64,000 nt of DNA from JAFAMB01 sp963775805 (GTDB taxonomy: Bacteria; Verrucomicrobiota; Verrucomicrobiia; Chthoniobacterales; JAFAMB01), in the NCBI GenBank assembly GCA_963775805.1, contig CAVZKG010000003.1, positions 40,789 to 104,788 on the forward strand. The letters are read 5' to 3'. The notes under the pieces were generated by a model, which was not told the origin of the DNA, did not search any database, and saw nothing but the letters and a program-made list of their open reading frames with translations. A program made the translations under genes and the position numbers. Shown here piece by piece: positions 8,287-16,850 of this stretch (position 1 is the stretch's first letter; each line of letters starts with the position of its first letter).

Positions 8287-9090
8287 CTAGCTCCAGAAAT
8301 GCCGCAAGGCAAATATCGTTTCACCATTGGCATTCCAAAGGAACGAATCCGCGATAGCTCGAGTGACATATTTCTTTGCCACTCCGATCGCCGCCCTTAA
8401 CGGGAGATCGAGAGCCATATTCGCGGCAATCGCTGCCGACAATGTACAGCCAGTCCCATGTGTCGGTATGCCATGGCGGAATGGCTCCGAAAATTCATGC
8501 AGACCCATTGAGTCGACGAGAATATCCAAAGCAAATCCAGTTTGTAGATGTCCCCCCTTGACCAGAAACGGAACGCCGTACTGGTCATACAGTCTCCGGG
8601 CTGCTTCGCGCATTTTGTCCAGAGAATCCACTTGCTCACCAAGGATCACAGAAACCTCATCCAGATTAGGCGTGACGACACCGGCTATCGGAAATAACCG
8701 GGTCTTGTAACACTCGATTGCATCCGGCAGAACAAGCGCATGGCCAGCTGTGGCGACCATCACAGGATCAACAACTAGAAACGGGCGGCGAGCCTGCGGA
8801 ATCGCCTCATAAGCCTCAAAGACGAGATCGATGTTCTTGTGACTGTAGAGCATGCCAGTCTTGATCACTTTGACCGGCAACCAACTCAGACTAAGAGCGA
8901 TCTGGTCTTGAACGACATCAGGGTCGACAGCCTGGATCGAGAGCACTGTTCCCGGGGCCTCAGCAACAATGCAGGTGACAACTGTCTGGCCGAAGACTTT
9001 GAAATGAGTAAAGGTTTTCAGGTCAGCCTGAATACCGGCGCCACCCGAATTGTCCGAACCTGCGATCGTCACTGCTACCGGTGTTTCCAT
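8287..9090 (-). CDS. thiD: Hydroxymethylpyrimidine / phosphomethylpyrimidine kinase
   Basis: 267 residues, the standard length. N-terminal AGSDNSGGAGIQADLK (10-25) is the substrate-binding signature. PVMVATAGHALV and VTPNLDEVSVILG follow in the ribokinase-like fold, and the anion hole/catalytic GTGC ends at C215. ThiD phosphorylates HMP and HMP-P for the pyrimidine half of thiamine. No other thiamine gene is in the window. It faces apaG across a 44-base gap that contains a TATATA-rich stretch. The downstream lipoprotein gene starts 139 bases after the stop, so read-through is possible but not obvious. Confidence 0.96.
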   Translation of the reverse strand: METPVAVTIAGSDNSGGAGIQADLKTFTHFKVFGQTVVTCIVAEAPGTVLSIQAVDPDVVQDQIALSLSWLPVKVIKTGMLYSHKNIDLVFEAYEAIPQARRPFLVVDPVMVATAGHALVLPDAIECYKTRLFPIAGVVTPNLDEVSVILGEQVDSLDKMREAARRLYDQYGVPFLVKGGHLQTGFALDILVDSMGLHEFSEPFRHGIPTHGTGCTLSAAIAANMALDLPLRAAIGVAKKYVTRAIADSFLWNANGETIFALRHFWS

Positions 9091-9134
9091 CGTGTGAGAC
9101 TTTTCATGTGAGTTGACCGATATATAGTAGCCGG

Positions 9135-9521
9135 GTGAGCTCCGCTTTCCGCGAACTGGCCGATCTCCGAGTAATCATCGACAAAATCGTCTTTATGCCG
9201 GCGCTCGAGGCGCCACCAGACAGACCATACCCATTCCGATACTTTATTACGATCGACAACCAATCGTCCGAAACTGTCACGATCCGAGGTCGGAAATGGG
9301 TCATAAGCGATCAGGCAGGCGAGAAGATCGTCGTCGAGGGAGACGGAGTCGTCGGTGAGTTTCCGCATTTGCGACCTGGGCAACAATTTTCGTATAACAG
9401 TTATCACGTGATCGGATCCAATAGCGTGGCTGAAGGGGCATTTATCGGACTGACAGACGAAGGAGAACCCTTTGTCGTACGAATCCCACGATTCAAAATG
9501 GATTTACCGGTGCCTCTCTAG
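9135..9521 (+). CDS. apaG: ApaG domain protein
   Basis: 128 residues, the typical ApaG length and composition: a single immunoglobulin-like beta fold with YFITIDNQSSETVTIRGRKWVI, GEFPHLRPGQQFSY and a C-terminal RIPRFKMDLP. ApaG proteins are linked genetically to Co/Mg resistance and diadenosine tetraphosphate metabolism in enterobacteria, but the biochemical role is unsettled. The start is a GTG only six bases after a TATAGT box (9123-9128), and no ribosome binding site is present, so a leaderless transcript is plausible. The last four bases overlap the end of the convergent formyl-THF cyclo-ligase gene. Confidence 0.9.
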   Translation: MSSAFRELADLRVIIDKIVFMPALEAPPDRPYPFRYFITIDNQSSETVTIRGRKWVISDQAGEKIVVEGDGVVGEFPHLRPGQQFSYNSYHVIGSNSVAEGAFIGLTDEGEPFVVRIPRFKMDLPVPL

Positions 9522-10063
9522 CCGCTGATGATTTCGTTTACCTTCCTATCGTGCGGTTCGAGCCGCATTTCGGAGAGGCACTGGAACTCAAAACAGACGC
9601 CCACTGCCATCGCCGTCGGGACCGTGGCAAGAAATCGGTCGTAAAATCCACGGCCTCTACCTAAGCGACTTCCATCCGCACCAAACGCGAGCCCCGGAAC
9701 CAGAATCAGCTCAAACCGCTCAATTCCTGGTCCCGGCCTTGGCTCGTTGATTCCATATCGACCCGGAGTGAGGTCAGCCAACGTGGAGACTGTGCGAAAC
9801 ACGAGATTCTCCCCCTCACACCGCGGATAGCTGATAGAGTAGTCTCTGAGTATGCCGAAACTCCAAAGCAGGTCGATATCCGGTTCGCTCGTAGTAGGTG
9901 AGAAAAGCGCCAGATGTTTTCTGCCCGCCAGGAGCGGACGGAGATTTTCGCAAATCCGCAGCGACCGTATCCGCCGATCTGTCGATGTCAGTTCACTCAA
10001 ACGTTGGCGCATCGCGTCTCGCAATTGGGATTTCTCTGAAAATTCCTTCCTGGGATTTGCCAT
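9518..10063 (-). CDS. 5-formyltetrahydrofolate cyclo-ligase
   Basis: 181 residues from the ATG at 10063 (a TTG five codons upstream is possible). The diagnostic segment VPGLAFGADGSRLGRGRGFYDRFL in the C-terminal half binds nucleotide and folate. The N-terminal basic helix KSQLRDAMRQRLSEL is usual for the family. The enzyme uses ATP to turn 5-formyl-THF into 5,10-methenyl-THF, recycling a dead-end folate. In many genomes the gene carries the ygfA/fau name. It overlaps apaG by four bases tail to tail. Its start is 35 bases from the divergent MBL hydrolase. Confidence 0.93.
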   Translation of the reverse strand: MANPRKEFSEKSQLRDAMRQRLSELTSTDRRIRSLRICENLRPLLAGRKHLALFSPTTSEPDIDLLWSFGILRDYSISYPRCEGENLVFRTVSTLADLTPGRYGINEPRPGPGIERFELILVPGLAFGADGSRLGRGRGFYDRFLATVPTAMAVGVCFEFQCLSEMRLEPHDRKVNEIISG

Positions 10064-10098
10064 TGCTGGATAATTCAACCAATAATGATTCCTTTGTC

Positions 10099-11001
10099 GT
10101 GTCGAATCTCTCCAAGAATCGCGGGCACCGAGTGAGTCTTAAACCTGGTAAAGGGTGGCTTCGACGAAATTTCATTACCCAGGTTTACATCCCTTCCTTA
10201 TTTACCCGGAGAATTGGAAAAGCGCACCAGCCGGAATTTCCACAAATCGGGCCGGACGAAGTCTGCCTGACTTGGATCGGACATGCCTCGTTTCTGATCG
10301 GATGGCGCGGATTCAACATTCTGGTCGATCCAATCTGGTCTCTCTGGTTAAAAGTTGTTAAGCGAATTCGTCGACCTGGATTCCCGCTGCACCACCTGCC
10401 CTCGATCGATCTTGTACTCATCACGCACGCTCACTTCGATCACCTTGATCGGCGAACACTGCGAAGGATCGCAGCGGCTCAGCCAATCATTGTCCCTAAC
10501 GGCGTTGGAAATCTGGTGGCAAATTTAGGGTTTGATCAGATTCATGAACTGAGCCCTTGGGATACGGTTAATATCGGCGAGGTCGGCATCACGCTCACAC
10601 CGTGTCATCATTGGGGAGCTCGAGTTCTCCATGACAATCATCGCGGCTTCGGCGGGTATCACATGCGGTTAGGCAAACGGACAATTTTTCACTGCGGCGA
10701 CAGCGCGTATTTTCCAGGATTTGCGGAGATCGGAGAGCGGTTGCCAACCGAAATCGCTCTGCTGCCAATCGGCGCCTACGATCCGCCGACTCGACGGGAA
10801 GTCCATATGAACCCAGAGCAAGCAATCCGTGCATTCACGGAGCTAAACGCTCGTCTGATGGTCCCGATGCACTACGGGTCGTTTCGTCTCAGCTTTGAAC
10901 CCCCCGACGAACCGCTTCGGCGATTGCAGGCCGGGATTAAGCATCACGACATTGGAGGCAAAGTCGTCGTGATGGAAGAAGGGATTCCGACCATCTTTTA
11001 G
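10099..11001 (+). CDS. MBL-fold hydrolase, UlaG/NAPE-PLD-like
   Basis: 300 residues from the GTG at 10099. The frame stays open far upstream, but that part is antisense to the cyclo-ligase gene, so the start is placed in the gap; GTG 10132 is an alternative. Metal motif THAHFDHLD (H110, H112, D114, H115), later HHW, HCGDSAYF and PMHYGS give the complete set of zinc ligands. CLTWIGHASFLIGWRGFNILVDP at the front is typical of the COG2220 branch that includes NAPE-hydrolysing phospholipase D and predicted lactonases. Cytoplasmic; no signal peptide. The substrate is unknown. It contrasts with the nearby lipoprotein version, which has lost the metal site. Confidence 0.85.
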   Translation: MSNLSKNRGHRVSLKPGKGWLRRNFITQVYIPSLFTRRIGKAHQPEFPQIGPDEVCLTWIGHASFLIGWRGFNILVDPIWSLWLKVVKRIRRPGFPLHHLPSIDLVLITHAHFDHLDRRTLRRIAAAQPIIVPNGVGNLVANLGFDQIHELSPWDTVNIGEVGITLTPCHHWGARVLHDNHRGFGGYHMRLGKRTIFHCGDSAYFPGFAEIGERLPTEIALLPIGAYDPPTRREVHMNPEQAIRAFTELNARLMVPMHYGSFRLSFEPPDEPLRRLQAGIKHHDIGGKVVVMEEGIPTIF

Positions 11002-11046
11002 CGCAAATACCAAACGAGCGCTCGCCCGCGCTATTTTCGCGTTCGC

Positions 11047-12240
11047 CTATCTTTTCGTTCGAGCCAGGACGCTCGCTTTCACCTCGTCCTGCACCGCTAC
11101 AACTTCCGCCGGGGTGCGATTGCAAAGCACTGCCGCTATCAATGTCTCTCCCCGGCGATACCGGGCGATAAAGTTCCTCTTTTTTCGCTGACCGTCGACC
11201 TCCGCAAGGAGATGCGGAGTACTGAAGTCGCCGACAAAATCAAAATGCATTCCCAGGACGGAACTCGAACACGTTGGCACGCTCTCAAATTTTTGGCGTT
11301 TGCGTCCGGTTAAATTCGCTCCAGCCGTCAAACCTTGTAGCCGCGCCATTTCCACGTTGGTAATCCGCTTCGTTCCGCCGTAAATGCGGTCGGGATACAA
11401 TGCAATATCGCCTACGGCGTAGATCCCTTTTTCGTCCGTTTCCAAATATTCGTTCACTGGACATCCGCTCGGGCTGCTTAGCGGCGTGTTGGCAACCAAT
11501 TGCAGGTTCGGCTCCGTCCCAATCGCCACAACCGCCAACCCAGCCGGAAATCGCATCCCGCTTTTTGTCTGAATATTCTTAATAACAGTCTTACCCTCAA
11601 ATCCGTTCAGATTTTCACCCAGGAGCAGTTGAATTCCCGACTCGACAAACGAATCGGTCAGCCATTGTGCCGTTTCAGGATCGAGAAGTTCCTGCCAAAC
11701 CACCTTGTCCCGGCTTAACAGACTCAACTTTGCACCGGAGTTCATCAAATAAGAAGAAACCTCGGCGCCCACAAATCCGGATCCCACGACAACAATGTGC
11801 TTCTCGCTCAGAAGGATTTCACGGATCGCCAATGCATCCCGGAAACTTCGCAGGTAGACGACATTACCAAGATTTGCGCCTGCGACCTGCGGACGCCTGG
11901 CTCGGCTCCCAGTTGCAAGGCAGGCCTTTCGGAATTCGATGGTTTGACCGTTCTCCAGGACCGCTAGACGGCGCTCAATATTGAACTCCCGAACAAATGT
12001 TCCGAGTCGAACTTCAATGGTTTTCTTTTTGTACCAATCGTCCGGCTTCTCCACGAGCCGATCAAAACTGAAAGTGGCATCTTTCAAAAACGACTTGGAA
12101 AGCGGAGGGCGCTGGTAAGGAAGGTAAGGTTCATTGCTAACGAGCGTCACGGAGCCTTTAGTGTCATATTGACGCAGCGCGTCGCAGACGCTGGCCCCAG
12201 CAACGCCGCCGCCGACGATCAGGTAATCACGCTGGATCAT
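11047..12240 (-). CDS. FAD-dependent pyridine nucleotide-disulfide type oxidoreductase (ferredoxin/rubredoxin reductase-like)
   Basis: 397 residues. Two Rossmann motifs are present: GGGVAG near the N-terminus for FAD and VVVGSGFVGAE near residue 150 for NAD(P)H. ETDEKGIYAVGDIALYP is the classic second FAD signature, and PYLPYQRPPLSK is typical of bacterial ferredoxin reductases of dioxygenase and P450 systems (AIF/BphA4-like). There is no redox-active Cys pair, so it is not a thioredoxin or glutathione reductase. It would pass electrons from NAD(P)H to a small redox partner. No ferredoxin or oxygenase gene is adjacent, so the partner is unknown. It converges with the MBL hydrolase gene. Confidence 0.88.
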   Translation of the reverse strand: MIQRDYLIVGGGVAGASVCDALRQYDTKGSVTLVSNEPYLPYQRPPLSKSFLKDATFSFDRLVEKPDDWYKKKTIEVRLGTFVREFNIERRLAVLENGQTIEFRKACLATGSRARRPQVAGANLGNVVYLRSFRDALAIREILLSEKHIVVVGSGFVGAEVSSYLMNSGAKLSLLSRDKVVWQELLDPETAQWLTDSFVESGIQLLLGENLNGFEGKTVIKNIQTKSGMRFPAGLAVVAIGTEPNLQLVANTPLSSPSGCPVNEYLETDEKGIYAVGDIALYPDRIYGGTKRITNVEMARLQGLTAGANLTGRKRQKFESVPTCSSSVLGMHFDFVGDFSTPHLLAEVDGQRKKRNFIARYRRGETLIAAVLCNRTPAEVVAVQDEVKASVLARTKR

Positions 12241-12345
12241 GAAGTTGAGCCGCCATTATATGGGGGAGCTGGGATTTTCTCGAAGAAAAATCGCCGATTC
12301 ACGTGCTGGTTTCTTGAACACCGGGGATTTTAACCTTTGGACTTC

Positions 12346-14340
12346 CTATGATGGGACCGCAAATCGGTCCCCGAATCTTTCTTGAAACAGGCTGCAAATT
12401 CGTTCGAATTCCGGGCGCCCAATGGATTCGATGTACGTGATCACCCCACCTCGAAAAGCCGGATAACTCCACCCCAATACGGAAGCCAAATCAGCCGCAG
12501 ACCGATCTTCAATAATTCCTTCGCCTATGGCACGGAGCGCCTCGATCGATTGAATCGTAAAGAGGCGTCGTTCGATCTCTTCTGGAGAAGGTTGTGTCGC
12601 TGCGAGAGGATAGATCGCTTGAATCTCTGCCGATTCGACTCGTTGCTGGAGATCGTTGTAGTCGTAAATGCCTGCTCCCGTTTTTCTACCTAACCGCGAA
12701 CGGTTGATGAATTTGTTGAGAATTTCCACGCCATCAGCCGCGTTTATGGCACTCCCACGCCGATAGCGGGCGAGACTCTCCAAGATCGATTTGAATAGAT
12801 CAAGCGACATTAAATCCGTTACTGCCAGAGGGCCAAGAATCATTCCTGCGTTTTGAGCGACGTTGTCGATCAGCGAGGGAGAAACGCCTTCCCGAACCAT
12901 GAATAGCGCCTCCTGCAGGTAAGCGGCCACGACTCTGCTCGTAAAAAAACCGGGCCCGTCGCGGACAACGACGGAGGTTTTTCCAAGCTGCCGACCAAAT
13001 AACAGCGCGGCGTTGAGGGTGTCAGGAGCCGTTTTGTCGCCCACAACGACCTCCAACAATTCCATTCGATCCACAGGAGCGAAAAAGTGAGTCCCAATGA
13101 ATCTCTCGGGAAGAGTGCAAGCAGTCGCCAGATTCGAAATCGGCAGAGTCGTCGTGTTCGAAGCAATGATCGCGTTTGAACCGACCATTGCGGAGATTTC
13201 GGCAATTTTCGCCTTCTTCAACGTTTCATCTTCAAAGATTGCTTCGATAATGAGATCGCACTGCACAAGACTCCGGATTTCAGAGCTCCAATTAACGCGC
13301 CGGACAGCTTCCTGCGCCGCTACCGGATCTTGCCGATCAAAATGTTTGCCGCTCGATGCGATGTTTTGCATCCGTTTCAACGATTTTTCACAAAGCTCGT
13401 TCGAGACTTCAACGACCTGAACATCGAATCCTGCGCGGGCGGCGGTGTATGCGATTCCAGTGCCCATCAATCCGGCACCAAGGACCCCCACTCGTACGAT
13501 AGGCAGCTTTTCACTCAAGGTGCGTTGGAGCATTTTCCGACGCGCGCGATACAATGTATTTATCCGGTTCAACGTGGAAGTCGATTGCCTGACCGCTGCC
13601 CATTGTTCAGCCTCAAGGCGAATCCCTGCATCCATCGACCTTTCAAGCCCGTCATACAGACATCGAAGAATAGCGGTTGGAGCCGCCTCCTCCGGAGAAA
13701 TCCGTCGCCGCATTTTTAGATAAGCTTGTTCAAGGAGTTGTCTATTGGGCGACGATTGCGAAAATGTGAGCGAATTTTCGACGGTAATCTTATCCCACGG
13801 TTGCTTGGGGTCTGGGTGGGATTCTGCCCATTCGAGACCGGCATCGACCAAATTTTTGTTCACGATCTGGAACAATCCTGCCTCAGCTGCCTCCGCGGTT
13901 CCGACAGTTTTCCCCATCATGAGCATTTCGACGGCAAATTGGATCCCACAGAGTTTAGCAAGCCGTTGCGTACCTCCCAAAACCGGCATCAAACCATATT
14001 GGAGCCATGGGAAACCGAATCCATAATCATCCGCATTCGCGAATCGAACGTGACAGCCCAGAATCACTTCGAGTCCCAAGCCTTCGACCGGACCGGTTAC
14101 TAGCCCGATGACCGGTTTGGGTCCTTGTTCCATAGTCCGGAGCAAGATGCGGAGACGATCGATCGTCGGGTCCTGGGCGATCATTTGATCCAATTCAGTC
14201 ACGGGATCGTTCGAGCCACGCCGAGCGTCGATCATCAGGATTGACACCGCCTCATCTGAAAGCGCGGCTTCAAGACGATCAGCAAACGCAGTGTCCAACA
14301 ACTCAGCGCACGAAATTTGAGCGATCTCATCGAGTCTCAT
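12346..14340 (-). CDS. FadB/FadJ-like multifunctional protein: enoyl-CoA hydratase-like plus 3-hydroxyacyl-CoA dehydrogenase
   Basis: 664 residues from the ATG at 14340, whose ATGA overlaps the thiolase stop; an upstream in-frame ATG lies inside the thiolase gene. The N-terminal crotonase domain is about 50 residues shorter than in E. coli FadB. Glu91 matches FadB Glu119, but the second catalytic Glu (FadB 139) is Trp112, and the early oxyanion-hole segment is unrecognisable. The dehydrogenase half is intact: GAGLMG (288-293), S394/N395, H418 in HFFAP and E430, with the 12-residue His-Glu spacing of FadB. C-terminal dehydrogenase domains are complete. It likely oxidises 3-hydroxyacyl-CoA; the hydratase function is doubtful. 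Co-transcribed with the thiolase. Confidence 0.88.
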   Translation of the reverse strand: MRLDEIAQISCAELLDTAFADRLEAALSDEAVSILMIDARRGSNDPVTELDQMIAQDPTIDRLRILLRTMEQGPKPVIGLVTGPVEGLGLEVILGCHVRFANADDYGFGFPWLQYGLMPVLGGTQRLAKLCGIQFAVEMLMMGKTVGTAEAAEAGLFQIVNKNLVDAGLEWAESHPDPKQPWDKITVENSLTFSQSSPNRQLLEQAYLKMRRRISPEEAAPTAILRCLYDGLERSMDAGIRLEAEQWAAVRQSTSTLNRINTLYRARRKMLQRTLSEKLPIVRVGVLGAGLMGTGIAYTAARAGFDVQVVEVSNELCEKSLKRMQNIASSGKHFDRQDPVAAQEAVRRVNWSSEIRSLVQCDLIIEAIFEDETLKKAKIAEISAMVGSNAIIASNTTTLPISNLATACTLPERFIGTHFFAPVDRMELLEVVVGDKTAPDTLNAALLFGRQLGKTSVVVRDGPGFFTSRVVAAYLQEALFMVREGVSPSLIDNVAQNAGMILGPLAVTDLMSLDLFKSILESLARYRRGSAINAADGVEILNKFINRSRLGRKTGAGIYDYNDLQQRVESAEIQAIYPLAATQPSPEEIERRLFTIQSIEALRAIGEGIIEDRSAADLASVLGWSYPAFRGGVITYIESIGRPEFERICSLFQERFGDRFAVPS

Positions 14341-15548
14341 ACGCGTTGAAGCACTGTCGCAACACCCATTCCCAAGCCGGTGCACATCGTCACAACGCCG
14401 TGCTCGACATCGTGCTGTTGCATCGAGTGTACGAGCGTCCCAAGGAGCGCCGCGCCGGTCGCACCAACAGGATGCCCCATCGCAATTGCTCCTCCAGCAA
14501 CATTGATTCGCTCAAACGGCACCTTCGTTCGTTCCATGAAATAAAGAACGACCGATGCAAACGCTTCGTTGACCTCGAACAAATCGATGTCACCAACCAA
14601 AAGACCAATTCGGTCAAGTGCCTTCACAGTCGCCGCCGGGGGCGCGGTCAACATGATACAAGGGTCGTCTGCGGCGCTCGCAGTCGACACAATCTTTGCT
14701 TTAGGCGTGAGGCCGCATTCCTCCCCAGCCTCTCGGCTGCCCATCAACACAATGGCTGCGCCATCGGCGATCCCTGAGGAATTTCCAGCGTGATGAACGT
14801 GTCGGACGGATGACACCTGCGGATAACGAAGACGAAGATAGTCCCGATATTCCGCCCCAACGCGCGCGAAGGCAGGAGAGAGTCTCGCAAGACCTTCCTT
14901 AGTCACGTTTTCTCGCAATAATTCGTCTCTGGACGAGACGACCGCTCCGCATCCACCGAGGACCGGAACCACAAGCTCTTTGAAGAAATCCTTACTCCAT
15001 GCTCGATTCGCTCGCTGCTGTGATTCGGTTCCGATGTGATCGACATCATCGCGCGTGTATCGGTAGAGAGTAGCAATTAGATCGGCAGATAATCCCTGCG
15101 GAATCTGAACAGTCGCATCTTTGAAGGAGATGTCCGAAATCATCGGGCCTCCTGCACCGAAGATAGAGAAAAGCGAGAGCATTTCGACCCCACCCGCAAT
15201 GACTAGATCCGCCTGACGCGCCATGACTTTTGCGGCCGCGGTGTTGACGGCATCCAGAGCGGAACCACAAAATCGAGACACCATAAACCCGGGGGTGGCA
15301 ACCTTATACCCTGCTTGAAGCGCACTCGATCGGGCAAGATTCCCGCCTTGATCGTTATACTGCTCACAACAACCGAGAATTACCTCATCCGTTGATTTCT
15401 CGACCGGCGGATGCCGGCGGCCCAGCTCTCGCAAAAGCGCACTGACCAGACTCACTGGGGTTTGCGTATGCAATTTGCCGGAAGACTTTCCGCGTCCGAA
15501 CGGCGTCCGAACGGCCTCATAAATGTAAACTTCGGCGATCTGAGACAT
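14337..15548 (-). CDS. fadA: Thiolase (acetyl-CoA C-acyltransferase), beta-oxidation type
   Basis: 403 residues, normal thiolase length. The acylated nucleophile is C94 in SRFCGSALDA. The general-base His sits in GGAIAMGHPVGATGA and the second Cys in VTMCTGLGMG, so the catalytic set is complete. NEAFASV, the other conserved motif, is present. It cleaves 3-ketoacyl-CoA to acetyl-CoA and a shortened acyl-CoA. It precedes the FadB-like gene with a four-base stop/start overlap, the reverse of the E. coli fadBA order. The pair forms a fatty-acid degradation operon. An acetoacetyl-CoA or biosynthetic role cannot be excluded from sequence alone. Confidence 0.93.
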   Translation of the reverse strand: MSQIAEVYIYEAVRTPFGRGKSSGKLHTQTPVSLVSALLRELGRRHPPVEKSTDEVILGCCEQYNDQGGNLARSSALQAGYKVATPGFMVSRFCGSALDAVNTAAAKVMARQADLVIAGGVEMLSLFSIFGAGGPMISDISFKDATVQIPQGLSADLIATLYRYTRDDVDHIGTESQQRANRAWSKDFFKELVVPVLGGCGAVVSSRDELLRENVTKEGLARLSPAFARVGAEYRDYLRLRYPQVSSVRHVHHAGNSSGIADGAAIVLMGSREAGEECGLTPKAKIVSTASAADDPCIMLTAPPAATVKALDRIGLLVGDIDLFEVNEAFASVVLYFMERTKVPFERINVAGGAIAMGHPVGATGAALLGTLVHSMQQHDVEHGVVTMCTGLGMGVATVLQRV

Positions 15549-15649
15549 TGTGAAGATAACGGTTCCTTAAACTTACTCGCTTTCGCCGAATTGCGAGCGG
15601 GTGGACCATTGCGCTACTCCCGAGATTCCGTAAGCTCTTTAGCGAATCA

Positions 15650-16705
15650 ATGAAGAAATATCGAATTGCTGCAATTCCAGGTGACGGAATCGGTAAAGAA
15701 GTCGTGCCACAGGGAATTAGAGTGATCGACGCGGCGGCAAGCAAAGCCGGGATTCAACTTGATTGGGAGCAGCTTCCCTGGAGCTGTTCCTATTACAAAG
15801 AAACCGGACGAATGATGCCGGAAAACGGTCTCGACCAAATCCGCGATCACGACTCAATTTTCCTCGGTGCGGTCGGGTATCCCGGTGTCCCGGACCATGT
15901 CTCGCTCTGGGGCTTGCTCATCCCAATTCGTCGAGCATTCGAACAGTACGCCAACGTACGTCCAGTTCGCCTGATGCCAGGAATTCAATCCCCGTTAAGG
16001 GACAGGAAGCAAGGCGATATCGATTTCATCATCGTCCGCGAAAACAACGAAGGCGAATACTCCTCAGTCGGTGGACGGATGTACACCGGAACCGAATTTG
16101 AATTCGCAACGCAGGAATCGGTTTTCACACGGCGCGGGGTCGATCGAATCCTGCGGTATGCATTCGATGTCGCAGCGAAACGTCCCCGGAAACTGGTAAC
16201 CTCGGCAACGAAATCAAACGGAATCACGATCACGATGCCGTTCTGGGACGAACGATTCAAAGCGATCAGTGCCGAATTTCCTGACATCAAAACCAACCAG
16301 TTTCACATCGACATTTTGACCGCTCATTTCGTTCTGCATCCGGACTGGTTCGATGTCGTCGTCGGTTCGAACTTGTTTGGCGACATCCTCTCGGACCTCG
16401 GTCCGGCATGCACTGGGACTATCGGCATCGCCCCGTCGGGAAATCTGAACCCCGAACGCTCTTTTCCTTCGATGTTCGAACCGGTTCATGGATCTGCCCC
16501 AGACATCGCTGGTAAGGGAATAGCCAATCCAATCGGGCAAATCTGGTCCGGGGCCATGATGCTCGAGCATCTTGGAGAGCAGGCTGCTGCCGACGCAATC
16601 CTGAAAGCAATCGAAACAGTCATCCAGAGCGGGCCCAAGACGAGGGATATGGGCGGAACAGCGTCAACAGAGGAAGTCGGGAAAGCAATCGCGGCGGCGG
16701 TGTGA
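15650..16705 (+). CDS. Tartrate dehydrogenase / D-malate dehydrogenase family protein
   Basis: 351 residues of the beta-decarboxylating dehydrogenase family (isocitrate, isopropylmalate, tartrate). PGDGIGKEVVPQG at the N-terminus, RENNEGEYSSVGG in the middle and NLFGDILSDLGPACTGTIG for metal and cofactor binding are all present. The VRENNEGEYS form and the SLWGLLIPIRR segment fit tartrate/D-malate dehydrogenases (TtuC/DmlA) better than LeuB. It uses NAD and Mn/Mg to oxidise and decarboxylate the hydroxyacid. It is the only gene of this pathway here; no LysR regulator is beside it. The family call is sure; the exact substrate is inferred. Confidence 0.88.
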   Translation: MKKYRIAAIPGDGIGKEVVPQGIRVIDAAASKAGIQLDWEQLPWSCSYYKETGRMMPENGLDQIRDHDSIFLGAVGYPGVPDHVSLWGLLIPIRRAFEQYANVRPVRLMPGIQSPLRDRKQGDIDFIIVRENNEGEYSSVGGRMYTGTEFEFATQESVFTRRGVDRILRYAFDVAAKRPRKLVTSATKSNGITITMPFWDERFKAISAEFPDIKTNQFHIDILTAHFVLHPDWFDVVVGSNLFGDILSDLGPACTGTIGIAPSGNLNPERSFPSMFEPVHGSAPDIAGKGIANPIGQIWSGAMMLEHLGEQAAADAILKAIETVIQSGPKTRDMGGTASTEEVGKAIAAAV

Positions 16706-16779
16706 ATCCGAATCAGCTTGACAGGGTTACCCCCCTATGGCTGATTGCACGCTCCGCGCGATCCATTGAAGCCGTTGGT

Positions 16780-16822
16780 CCCTGGGTTGCGGCCGCTTGG
16801 CCTGCAACCACACGCGCCAGGG
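16780..16822 (+). promoter_or_regulatory. Strong hairpin in the leader before rpoA
   Basis: GGTTGC-GGCC, a GCTT loop and GGCC-TGCAACC form a nearly perfect stem (16785-16809, one bulged A), flanked by an outer CCCTGG/CCAGGG pair (16780-16785 and 16817-16822). It ends 28 bases before the rpoA ATG. There is no U-run, so it is not a simple terminator of the upstream gene. It could be a leader structure for translational or processing control. Confidence 0.35.
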
Positions 16823-16850
16823 GAAACCCGGCTACGATTAGATATTGTTT

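Noticed and set aside
12353..12371. GGGACCG/CGGTCCC hairpin near the end of the FadB-like gene as a terminator
   Set aside because: It is inside the coding sequence, before the stop, and has no T-run after it.
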